From Ridgeia piscesae (taxonomy: Eukaryota > Annelida > Polychaeta > Sabellida > Siboglinidae), in contig JAODUO010001324.1 of assembly GCA_025642075.2 (NCBI GenBank), forward strand, positions 17,501 through 81,500: 64,000 nt of DNA. Reading direction: 5' to 3'. Made by a program: the position numbers and the translations under genes. The notes beneath the pieces are model-generated. The model was not told where the DNA came from, did no database searches, and was given only the letters and a program-made list of their open reading frames with translations. Positions 48,691 through 58,979 of this stretch are shown here, piece by piece; the first letter of the stretch is position 1; each line of letters opens with the position of its first letter.

Positions 48691-49139
48691 TTGGTAAATG
48701 GTTCTGCGTTTCTTTTTTATTTTACACACGCTCACGTGATCGAAGTCGCCTCCACAAACGTATATAAGGCTGCAGTTTGCCTTCGTCTTGTCAATAGTCA
48801 AACAACAGTGTTTCGTAGAGGTTGGAGTTATGCGGACGACACCATGGGCCCATCCCCGTATCATTGCATATGGGTACCACCGCGGGGATAACCCCCATTG
48901 TTTCCTGCTGGAAGCATTCCCGCCGTTAACTCCACCACCACAACCACCACCAGCAGCAGTAGAGGTATCAGCGGGGTTGCTAGCCCCGGTTCTGGCTCCG
49001 GTGCCAGTTTTGGTTCGTGTGGTTAGTTCTTGTTAATACTATGTTTCCATTTGTTTTAATTGTGTGATTATTTATCATTACAATATACTATGCTTATAAT
49101 GATTCACGCGAAAACAGGACGTCTGATCACATTCATTCC
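48691..49139. other. No gene recognised
   Basis: A proline-rich open frame at 48,788-49,036 is G+C-rich relative to its surroundings, but I recognise no family. It could be an upstream part of the polymerase remnant that follows; I cannot show it. Confidence 0.35.
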
Positions 49140-49935
49140 TGAAAAACACTGGCTTTTAATGATCGTTGTTCCCTTTTAGATTCCTATTACACGGAAATGA
49201 TACTCCTGTCTACTCATCTCTTAAAATGGTACATGAAACACGGACTGTGCGTCTCTCAAGTTTACCAAGTTAAAGAGATCGAACCCAGTGCGTGTTTCGC
49301 GTCTTTTACTGACGTCGTTTCGGATGCAGGCCGCGAAGGTGACGTACACCCGGACAACGCAATTATTACAGACACCATAACATAAATTGGGAATACTGCA
49401 TACGGAAAATGTGCTTCAGATAAATCGAAACATAAATATGTGTTTTTGTGTGATAGTAAAACCGCGAAATGGGGTATAAATTCCCATCGCTTTCGCCAGC
49501 TAGATCCAATTACTGAATGCGCTCAATAAACAGTCGTTTAAGTTCGATCTCCCTCTTCCAATTGCGTTGATGGTTTACCAGTACGTCAAGCCGCAAATGC
49601 TGCAATTCTATTACTAGATTTTGTGCTCCCTCTTTTCTAATATAGTGAAATGGACACTGATTCGGCGTATTTGGCTCTTCCTCGCTCGTCATTAGATACG
49701 TATCTAATGAGAAGACATCTCATTACTCCAAACACAGAGCAGAATGGTTTCCCGGTGTGTGTTGGGACGCGCACGCTCTCGATTATGTCGTCTGCCGATT
49801 AGCCGGTAAAGAATTGGTGACCGTTCACCCTTGTTGCCTCGAGCGTGCGCTTCACAACAAAAGTACTCCGGAACTTTGTTTTAAGTCGAACGCATAGGTG
49901 AGGGTTTTGCCGTGTTATGCTCGAAGACATTACGG
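49140..49935 (+). pseudogene. Protein-primed family B DNA polymerase fragment (Polinton or virus-like), broken
   Basis: A palm and thumb fragment of the protein-primed type B polymerase family found in Polinton/Maverick elements and related viruses. Seen in order: the LLKWYMKHGL..VYQV segment (49,220-49,270), a SDAGREGDVHPDNAII helix (49,318), the IGNTAYGK block equivalent to polymerase motif B (49,387), and MDTDSAYLAL equivalent to motif C (49,649). After a frameshift, an EWFPG..STPELCFK-like segment follows (about 49,740-49,890). Stops interrupt at 49,383, 49,526 and elsewhere. No capsid, integrase, ATPase, protease or inverted termini were found nearby, so this is an isolated dead fragment of an old integration. 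Whether it came from a transposon or an animal virus cannot be told. Confidence 0.78.
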
Positions 49936-49975
49936 TATCTCCACCTCCATTTTTCTAATTTGAAATACAAATGCC

Positions 49976-50008
49976 CCCCCCCCACACACACACATACACA
50001 CACACACA

Positions 50009-50092
<84 letters not shown>
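49976..50092. repeat. Compound C-run, (CA)n, (TA)n microsatellite
   Basis: Nine Cs, about 15 CA-type repeats, then about 40 TA repeats with one ACAT break at 50,050. Confidence 0.95.
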
Positions 50093-50095
<3 letters not shown>

Positions 50096-50308
50096 CTATA
50101 ACTATTGCTATATTTACAGACGTGTATATGATATATTATGTGTCAGTGTATATATGTATACTCTTTATTAGCATTTAACATATAAACTATGTTTATTTGT
50201 CATGTATGTAATGTTTACCAAATAAACTCAATCAATCACTCATATAGCACTAACACACAATATGTCATACACACGTCTATAAATACAGCGAAAGCTCTGT
50301 GGCAGATG

Positions 50309-50309
<1 letters not shown>

Positions 50310-50353
<44 letters not shown>
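50310..50353. repeat. (AT)n followed by a T run
   Basis: About 22 AT repeats and then eleven Ts. Confidence 0.93.
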
Positions 50354-50361
<8 letters not shown>

Positions 50362-50399
50362 TTGTAGTACCGAGGATAAACGCTTTAAAGCACACACAA

Positions 50400-50649
50400 G
50401 ATCACTCTAATATGGTCCTCATAACAATATTAATAATTAATTTAAGAAAATAAAAATATACATAAGTAAATACGTTAATAGATAAATAAATACAGATAGA
50501 TAAATACAGACACATTAATACAGGTAAAACATGTTATTAGTAATACAATGTGCTAATATAAAAAATAATCTTCTAAAATAATTATGATAAAATGTCAACA
50601 CATAGTAAGATAAGTTAATAAAATATATCAAAATGCCACTTTAAGATTA
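50400..50649. other. AT-rich stretch, possibly LINE 3' UTR
   Basis: Repeated ATAAATA motifs. No gene; it may belong to the minus-strand LINE whose C-terminus lies just to the right. Confidence 0.35.
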
Positions 50650-50929
50650 TAATTCATGTGCCCACAAATAAATGTTCAGTAATTACCTAGATTGTTTGAT
50701 TTAGTTCTACCCTTTCGGGCAGGTGAATATTTTCATATAAACATATCAACGATTTATTTCCACCATTACTGATATGTAACCATGATCTCTGTCCCTTCTT
50801 ATACAATAAAATGTCCTGTCTAGTAAATAAATATATTGAAATTATTGTAGAACTTTGTAATTAGTTTTTATTAACGAACTGGTAGTTCGTTTATAATAAT
50901 TATGTAAATTGTTTCCAACACAAATATAT

Positions 50930-50986
<57 letters not shown>

Positions 50987-52066
50987 CTTTTTAACAATGT
51001 AAGAAAGGTTGGCATTATAAAGATATAGGCTGGTATTGAGTTCCAGCACTTTACACCATAAATTGATACACATCGTGACTTTATATTTGTACGGATACAT
51101 TGGTATACATAATTATTGACAATTTGTTCGAGGTGAATGTACATTTATGTGTTTTGTAAAGAGGCACTGACTATTTACAGGTATTTATATGTGGTTGTAT
51201 GTCTTATACGGTATAGAACACATTTGTAATTGTACTAATTCTAAAAATTCTAGTAGTCTGTATGCATACAAATAAAGTGTTTGTGTGCTGAAGTCTTTCA
51301 ACATATTATGTTTCTGATAACTGTTTTGTAATACTGTAATACAATGCACATTGGTGGTGCTTGCATTCCCCGAAAGTTCACAGCAGTAAGAAAAAGTAGA
51401 ACAATGAGCAATATAAGGTAAACAAGCCAGTAGTTCCTAAGACATGACTTGCGCTGTATATTACTCCGGATATTCTAGACAGCTTTGTGTTGACATTATT
51501 TATTTGATCTATCCAAATCAGTTTGTCATCTATCAAGACTCCAAGAAATTTGGTCTTCCTGACTCTAGTAATTTGGTTATTACAAATTCTGACATCGATA
51601 TCAAAATTAATTCTGCCATTACCAAGTTCACAGTTGCTACATTTATAAGTCTACGAACATCTGCATCAGATTAGAAAATATGTGTGTCATTTGCAAATAA
51701 TACAAACTTAAGAAGTTGTGGCACATTACAAATATTATGTATATACAATATGAACAATTTAGGTCTTAGGACCGAACCTCGCAATACACCGCATTTAATA
51801 TTTATTAAATCCAATTAACATTCACCTATTTTGACAAATTACTTTCTGTCACATAAATAAGTCTTGACCCATTTTTCTGCCACACCACGAACTCCATAGA
51901 AGTTATGTTTTGCTATTAGTATATCGTGATTTACGGGGTCAAATGCCGTTTTAAAGTCAATAAAGACACCCAGTGTTCTATCCTGCGACGTACTAATTTC
52001 TTCTATTAAGTCGAATGATGCATTTGAGGCAGATATTGAAGCTTGAATGTGCTGGTGTTTGTGTGT
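50650..52066 (-). mobile_element. LINE reverse transcriptase remnant
   Basis: Minus strand: DFKTAFDPVNHDILIAKHNF (51,955), YGVRGVAEKWVKTYLCDRK (51,900), CGVLRGSVLRPKLFILYIHN (51,795), FANDTHIF (51,690) and a C-terminal KCWNSIPAYIF (51,050). The catalytic box is mutated (FAND) and many stops intervene. (AT)n at 50,925-50,981 lies within the C-terminal remnant. The 5' end is truncated at about 52,066, where (AT)n begins. Confidence 0.84.
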
Positions 52067-52067
52067 G

Positions 52068-52136
<69 letters not shown>

Positions 52137-52203
52137 CAAAACTAAACTTTTATGGAGTTCGTGGTGTGGCAGAAAAATGGGTCAAGACTTATTTATGTGA
52201 CAG
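51846..52203. repeat. Near-perfect inverted duplication of LINE sequence around an (AT)n tract
   Basis: 51,846-51,901 and 52,148-52,203 are inverted copies with one mismatch in 56 bp; weaker pairing extends each arm by about 13 bp. The arms are LINE coding sequence (the KWVKTYLCDRK segment). The spacer holds the next 165 bp of the LINE and (AT)n at 52,070-52,135. Confidence 0.94.
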
Positions 52204-52364
52204 CGGGTAATTTATCAAAACATTCAAATATATTTTAGTCATCGCGTTTTATAAAGGCATGAGATTGAGATGTGATTTTTGAGTTTTATATTATATAAAT
52301 AAGTGATGTAGATAAGTCAATAATTATATATAACTTATAACTTAAACTTACGACCTCATAAGAT

Positions 52365-53240
52365 TTAACAAGATTGCAACCTAGAGATTCAACTCTAGAT
52401 GGCAGGTGGACTAGGTAGCCATTTGGCTTATCGAGAGTCCAACCTATCTATCTAAGTATACAACGCCCTTCTTAGGTATATGTCGATTTTATTTTTAAAT
52501 ATATTAACACTACTAGCACCTACACAATCAGCTGATAATCTGTTCCATTCGTTTACTGTTCTTTGTGAAAATGAAAATTTTCTAATATCTAGTCTACACT
52601 GCTTCTTTGCTAATGTAACTCCATGTCCTCTAGTCCTTCTCTCTTCCTTGACTGTGAAAAAAATATTTCTGTCAATATTTTCATATCCATTCAATATTTT
52701 AAACACCTCAATCTGATCTCCTCCTCTCAATCTTCTGGTTTCTAGTGTTGTTAAACCACATTCTTTTAGACGCATTTCATAACTATTATTCCTGAGTTTT
52801 GGTATCATTTTGGTTGCTCTCCTTTGTACTCTTTCTAGCATATCAATATCCTTCTTGCGATATGGCCTCCATGCTTGTATACAATATTCTAAGTGAGGCC
52901 TAACTATTGTTTTATACAGCGGTATTATTAGTTCTTTTTCTTTGTACACTATATTTCGCCTAATTAATCAAAGAATTTGGTTACCCTTCGCTGCTGCAAT
53001 TCCACACTGCTCTGATACCTTCATGTCAGCACTAATAGTTAACCCTAAGTCATTTTCCTTTAAGGTAGTATTTAGTACAGTATCACCCATTGTATATTGT
53101 GCATCTTCATTCCCATGTCCTGTGTGAAGGCACTTACACTTTCCAAAATTAAACAGCATTTGCCACTTCTCAGACCATTCTATCAACTTATTAAGGTCAT
53201 CTTGTAAATGCTGTCTATCTGCATCACTTTTAATTTTCCT
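52365..53240 (-). mobile_element. CR1-like LINE, 5'-truncated second copy
   Basis: The 3' end of the same family as 36.74-40.69 kb. The C-terminal ORF2 is open for 165 codons (52,949-52,452), from PLYKTIVRPHLEYCIQAWRP to the end. The antisense 78-codon stretch at 52,480-52,716 translates identically to 36,849-37,085. Upstream it continues to RKIKSDADRQHLQDDLNKLI (53,235), sequence that the longer copy has lost. A 6-bp in-frame difference (GG inserted before DQIEVFK) separates the copies. Flanks differ, so this is an independent insertion. Confidence 0.93.
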
Positions 53241-53343
53241 ATAAATGTTTATAAATTTATAAATTTTTGTATAAATTATACAACTGAAATGTGTGTTCAT
53301 ATCATGGCTTATTTTGAAGGTTGTTTCTGCATATATGTGTGTA

Positions 53344-53348
<5 letters not shown>

Positions 53349-53395
<47 letters not shown>
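53349..53395. repeat. (AT)n microsatellite
   Basis: About 23 AT repeats, next to the sequence shared (inverted) with 36,479-36,525. Confidence 0.94.
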
Positions 53396-53398
<3 letters not shown>

Positions 53399-53399
53399 T

Positions 53400-53780
53400 T
53401 AGTGTAAGAATCATACTACAAAGTAATATTTATCACAGTAAATTACAGTAATATGTATAATGTGATATTATCTGCAGTAAACCCTAGTAAATAATAATAT
53501 TTACTATAGAAAATACCAATGTAAATATATTGTAATAAATAACAATAACAATAAACGACAGCAAAATGTAATATTCACATGTAGCATGTGAATATTACAT
53601 AAAGCATGGCGACATGTAGCATTTTACATAATAAACCATAGACTATTTTATTATAAACCATAGTATGTGTACTATTATAAAACGTGGTAAATATTCCAAC
53701 ATAAAACACTAGCTTACTATAGTAAATTTGCAGTATTAAACCATAGTCAAATATTTACAAGATATATGTTTTACATACAA
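53400..53780. repeat. Degenerate palindromic AT-rich repeat with a perfect hairpin
   Basis: Motifs such as TTTACTATAG, AAACCATAGT and CTATAGTAAA recur every 20-40 bp. At 53,568-53,598 there is a perfect inverted repeat with 14-bp stem (GTAATATTCACATG) and a 3-nt loop TAG. There is no counterpart in duplication copy A. Confidence 0.65.
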
Positions 53781-54404
53781 CTATAAAAAGCCAGCGCCCC
53801 TACGCAAATGCAAACACGTCTAAATATGGACATAAATCTTTCGTGCATATCTGGAAGTCTGCCAAATGAACTACGAAAAATTGAAAACTACCACGAGTTC
53901 TGCAGACTTACCCAGAACTGGGGGCTGTATATCGCCATGCCACCTTCATGAACATGTATTTTCATTTATTATATTGATGCATTTCTTTTTACTGTCTTTA
54001 TTTTATCTGTATGTTATCCATTTTATTGCTTTAGTGTTAATGTGGTTAATGTTGCTTAACAGCCCTTTTTGTCAGAAAACTGTTCAGATGAGCCTATGTT
54101 CAGTAATTCCACCTGTGAACCGACATTAAAAAAAGCTTCTTGTAACATTGACATCAGGTTATGCGATCTCTTACATAAACTGAAATTATAGTTTGAAATT
54201 ACAGATTGAATGCGTATTTACGTTGAGAAGGCGGATGATTTATTTGCTAAGACACGTTGGCATTCGATCCATAATAACTAAAATGCTGCTTAGTGAGATT
54301 CTTCATAAAAACAAAATAATTTATTAACAAGCAGTGATTTTGCGCTAAACTGAATATGTAAAATTGAAGTAAAATAATTATAATAAATAAATACATTTAT
54401 CATA

Positions 54405-54575
54405 TTAAATAATTATAATAGCTTTATTGTTACATATTGTCATGTACATATAATAATCAGCAACAGTGCAGTAATAATTACAGTGTCTAAGCACATTTTA
54501 CAATATAACAATTGGAATTAAGCAACAGTGCTTATTTTCCTTATTCATGTATTTTAACAATTTCGAAATCATACT
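54405..54575 (-). mobile_element. L2-like LINE 3'-end insertion, present only in copy B
   Basis: About 170 bp absent from the aligned position in copy A (near 41,905). On the minus strand it ends CAATAAAGCTATTATAAT, the same style of 3' end as the L2-like element at 56.6 kb. AATTATAAT-type sequence at both sides may be the target duplication. Confidence 0.6.
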
Positions 54576-55632
54576 AAAACAAGTAAAAATTAATCGTTGC
54601 CATGGAGGTGTTGATTTGTAGTTAAGAATACACCCTGTAAGTTTCTAAACACAACTATTTTGCTGGAGAACAAAGCAACAACACCACTGCATGCACTACC
54701 TATGCCGACCATTTCCATGTTATATCTTACATGCAGCAAAAACGTCTATCACAACGTATACCATACAGAGCTATATGGTACATTGTAATACTATATATTA
54801 CTTACCAATATATGATATCATGGAGAATATGTATACAACAATGAGAGCCTATTTCAAATTAGTGCGGCGCCACATTTATGTTCATCCATACAGTTTACAT
54901 GTAATATGGTCAACGATCAACTATAGTAGAATGAAAGCATAAACTCACACTGAACCTACTTAAAATCGTCCACTACTAGTAAGGTATAGCAAAGATATAT
55001 GCTTAATTAGTAGAGTTATCCTAAGGTTGGATACGTCATTTAAGATTCATTAAGGGAGATAACAGGATACCTTTGCCTACATCAAATATAACATAATTGT
55101 CGTTAGGTCAAACATTGCTATTGGCTAGAAAAATTAGTTTTTTGTTACAAAATATAGTGTATAATTATTTCTGTCCAAGTGTGCAGTACGTATGATGTTA
55201 ACAAGACAGTAAAATAGCGTAGATATATTCCAACATAAGCAGGTCCACTTTGTGCAAGTTCTTATTATTGGCTGCCAAACACACATGTACATATAATGAA
55301 ATATGAAAGTGTCATGTAACAATATTCTGTGCCAGAAATTATATAATTAAATCTGTCGAGACTGTGTCGCCCTAAAAGCAGTAGCTGTACAAATATATAT
55401 CAACATATGTTTGTATTTGTAAAGAACAACACAAGTGACGCAGATTAGTTTTGACATTGGTGACACATTTAGAATGCCTGTCGAAAGAGTTATACCTTTC
55501 TTATTATATATTTATCTTATGTTCACACCATGTGTGACATGCATGTATATTGACAATAATATAAATAAGTTATATGTTAATTATTTCAAAAATAAAAGTG
55601 AAACTTAGATCATGCTACAACCAGTTCATAAT

Positions 55633-55636
<4 letters not shown>

Positions 55637-55682
<46 letters not shown>
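55637..55682. repeat. (AT)n microsatellite, new in copy B
   Basis: About 23 AT repeats where copy A has only TTTATATATTTTG (about 43,421). Confidence 0.92.
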
Positions 55683-55684
<2 letters not shown>

Positions 55685-55940
55685 CAGTTTGATTGAATAA
55701 CAAAATGGAATAAAAACTTAGACATTTTGATATTCGTCTTACACCTGTCTGAGACTTGTCAAAGTAAAGGTATATTAAACGACAAAATGAAGAATCATCT
55801 AAGACTTTTCCATGTGTCTGTGCCACAGTTGGAAGATGCAACGTGTCACAAATGTACATTCTGTTACAACATTCATTCTCTTTAAATATATGTCTACAAC
55901 TTGTTCAGTTTCTGTGCCACTCTGAAGGCGACACCACAAC

Positions 55941-56156
55941 GATCTGTATTCAGCCTTTTAACCGATTTGAATTTAGCCATTCTATATTTAGCATTTTATA
56001 TATTTATTTAGCATTTTACAAACTGATTTGAAATTACTGATTTATTTTATTATTAAGTTTCAATACCACTTGATTATGTATATGTAATATTTATTTTATA
56101 ATACATATGAGAAGTAGTTTGATTTAAAGCTATCGCAATTGTTAAATAGTGTGACC
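55941..56156. other. No gene recognised
   Basis: AT-rich sequence between copy B and the 39-bp array. Confidence 0.4.
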
Positions 56157-56617
56157 AAAGTAACTACAGCACATGATGTACTTCACTGAAGGACCATGGT
56201 AACTACAGCACATGATGTACTTCACTAAAGGACCATGGTAACTACAGCACAAGATGTACTTCACTCAAGGACCATGGTAACTACAGCACATTGCGTACTT
56301 CACTCAAGGTTCATGGTAACTACATCACAAGATGTACTTCACTCAAGGACCATGGTAACTACAGCACATGATGTACTTCACTAAAGGACCATGGTAACTA
56401 CAGCACATGATGTACTTCACTAAAGGACCATGGTAACTACAGCACAATATGTACTTCACTCAAGGACCATGGTAACTACAGCACAAGATGTACTTCACTC
56501 AAGGTCCATGGTAACTACAGCACATGATGTACTTCACTAAAGGACCATGGTAACTACAGCACATGATGTACTTCACTAAAGGACCATGGTAACTACAGCA
56601 CATGACGTACTTCACTA
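56157..56617. repeat. Minisatellite, 39-bp unit, left part of a split array
   Basis: About 12 tandem copies of GGTAACTACAGCACATGATG plus TACTTCACTAAAGGACCAT. Variants (ACAAGATG, CACTCAAGG) are interleaved. The array is interrupted at 56,617 by an L2-like LINE and resumes at 58,088. Confidence 0.95.
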
Positions 56618-58080
56618 AGATAAGATAAGAAGATAAGATAGCTTTATTGTCATGTGTTCGCATTGTAGTTACAATAAAACATGGGAATGTGTAATGATAT
56701 TGGTAGTCGTACTAGTACTCTCACATGACAATACATTCACATGCACCAAACGATGAAGATAAAATATACTACTACTTTAAATAAAATTAAATAAATACAT
56801 AAATAAGATCACACAAAAAGGACCGAATAAAAAATTATTCTTTAAACAGCGATAAATAATTGATGCGATCTAGTAGAAATATATTAGCTTAAAATGTAAA
56901 ATATGAAATATAATATTATAATAAATTAGGATAAAATATACACTAAAAACTCATCGGAAAGTGGAATATGTGTTTGCTGCGGGTGGGAGAAAAATCACTT
57001 CTATTTTGACAGGGTTTGAACGGCTAAGGGGAAAAGCTAGTACTAGCTTGTTATTGTTTTCGTTGGAATACAGAGGCCTTCGCAGAAGGTGATATAATCG
57101 CTGACTGTGTCTGTGTATTCGTGAATGTCGGTTGCGACCTCTTTGAACACTCCCCAATCAGTGAATTTAAAACAGCCGCGTTTCACAGTTTTCACGGTTT
57201 GCTTAACACACTTCAAATGCTGTTTGTAAGTCGGCACTGATGGAACGGTACGCACCATCCCTAGTTGCACATGTCACCTGCTATATGAACTTCGGCATCT
57301 CTTTCGTCGGATTGGCTTTATTGAAATCACCCGTCACAATAACAAACGAGTCTGGTTGAGAATGTTCAGCCTGCGTGACGATGTCAGACAGTTGAATCGC
57401 GGCGGAATCTGTGTTAGCTTGGGGGGTATATACACGACAGTCAGAATTATGCTGGAAAATTCCCTGGGCAAGTAGAAAGGCCGGCAGACAATTGTGACAG
57501 TTTCTATATCAACAGAGCACGTTTTTGACAACATCTTGACATCGATAGCACAGCGATCATTTACTAGGATGCAAACACCCCCTCCGCGAGCCTTCCCAGA
57601 CTTGTCGCGAGACCGGTCACTTAGTAGATGGTTAGTCCCGGAGGCTGCACGGCTGAATCAGGAATGGTGGCGTCCAGCCGTGTCTCTGTGAAGCAAAATA
57701 TAGAGCAATCTTTGTAATCCCTTTTTTGTTTGTAGATTGCACAGAAACATATCGGTCTTGTTGCGTAAAGAGCGAACATTCGACAGGACCATAGACGGTA
57801 GTGGGCGTCATAAATTTCTACGGCGCAGCCTCAACAGGGCTCCGCCTCGTCTACCCTGTTTACGCACGCGCTGACCACGGACGTTGTGGCCGAGTTTTGA
57901 CGGGGTAAAACAATATCATTAAAACGATAGTTTGGTTGCATGTCACACTCAGCCCTGATGTGCAGCAGAACGTCACGATCGTATTGGTGCACGCACAGTG
58001 TACTTCCGAGAAGGAATACCGTCACAACACACACTAAAAACACGAAGCCCAACGACATGTCGCCTGTCGCCATAGATCAG
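56618..58080 (-). mobile_element. L2-like LINE, internally deleted, inserted in the minisatellite
   Basis: The minus strand starts at about 58,078 with an open frame bearing a hydrophobic segment (SLGFVFLVCVVTVFLLGSTL, 58,050). It continues with endonuclease pieces IFCFTETRLDA (57,705), GKARGGGVCILVND (57,590) and IVCRPFYLPREFSS (57,490), then GDFNKANPTKEMPKF (57,330). After a deletion come a VPTYKQHLKCVKQTVKTVKR segment (57,235) and FTDWGVFKEVATDIHEYTDT (57,165). The reverse transcriptase is missing entirely. The 3' end is CAATAAAGCTATCTTATCTT at 56,655-56,620, typical of L2-like tails. Stops and frameshifts are present. Confidence 0.85.
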
Positions 58081-58087
58081 ATAGGAT

Positions 58088-58355
58088 TTTGGTAACTACA
58101 ACGCATGATGTACTTCACTCAAGGACCGTCATAACTAGAGCAGATCATGTACCTCACTAAATGACCAATGTTACTACAGCACATGGTGTGCTTAACTAAA
58201 AGACCAGTAGTTAGTAATTATCATGGTCCTTTAGTGAAGTACACATTGTGCTGTAGTAACCATGTCGTTGACTGATGTGCATAATGTGCGGTAGTTACAT
58301 GGTCCTTTAGTGAAGTACATATTGTGCTGTAGTTACGACGGTCCTGGAGTGGAGT
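58088..58355. repeat. 39-bp minisatellite, right part, with strand switch
   Basis: Units run in the plus direction to about 58,205, then continue as reverse complements (ATGGTCCTTTAGTGAAGTAC at 58,221 and 58,300). The switch lies in about 58,206-58,222 and coincides with the start of the inverted segment that follows. Confidence 0.9.
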
Positions 58356-58727
58356 TTGGAGGAAGTTGGTCAGTGACTGGACAGTATCGGACTGTCTGAA
58401 TACAAGGTTCATTTCAGGTCACATGAGATCCGTCGTCAAGAGCCGCTGACCTTCGGGCGCCTAGACCTCAAAGTGAGACAGATGAGGAGGGGTGATTATT
58501 ACTAAAGTTAGAAATGAGTTGATTCTAGTGACAGTCTGTGTTGCTTGTGTACATTTGAGTTGATCTATGGAGACAGGACGCCAGCAGCAGATGCACCTGG
58601 GTCACCGATGCCTGTGTCCCTGGCGCAGCTGTAACCACTCAGTTGTAACAAGCCAGCCAGGACTATATTGCATATCCTATTAGATAGTTGGTTCCACTGT
58701 CAGCCTCCGCTTATCATTGCATTCAAT

Positions 58728-58774
<47 letters not shown>

Positions 58775-58975
58775 AGGATCTCGGGGTCTCTACAGTAGGC
58801 CACCTCAAGATAATTCAGCAAGGCATCAAAAATGTGAAAACAAGGCTGGCTAATCTAGATCTTGACAATTGCTCAACGTCTTTGTGAGATCATGTTGTTC
58901 AGAATCATTTTGTGATTATATTAATGTGGTAGTTATAAATTACAGTAACGTGAGATTGTATCACTGCTAAACGAA
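58330..58975. repeat. Segmental duplication, copy B2 (inverted relative to 44.99-45.63 kb)
   Basis: The reverse complement of copy A2 along its whole length. It contains a (TC)n tract at 58,733-58,771 (about 19 repeats) where A2 has only GAGAGAG. Confidence 0.9.
58733..58771. repeat. (TC)n microsatellite
   Basis: About 19 uninterrupted TC repeats followed by TTTGCAGG. The sequence looks like a polypyrimidine-AG acceptor, but the aligned copy has no such tract, so I do not call a splice site. Confidence 0.93.
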
Positions 58976-58979
58976 AGGT

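Larger units (their letters stand above)
53849..55940. repeat. Segmental duplication, copy B
   Basis: Direct copy of 41,327-43,765, shorter and roughly 80 percent identical by eye with several indels. Private features are the LINE-tail insertion at about 54,405-54,575 and the (AT)n at 55,637-55,682. Confidence 0.9.

Noticed and set aside
48788..49036. Proline-rich 82-codon frame as a gene
   Set aside because: No recognisable domain or splice support; composition alone is not enough.
58700..58790. (TC)n followed by TTTGCAGG as a splice acceptor
   Set aside because: The aligned inverted copy at 45.19 kb lacks the pyrimidine tract, which is a recent microsatellite expansion, and no coding sequence follows.
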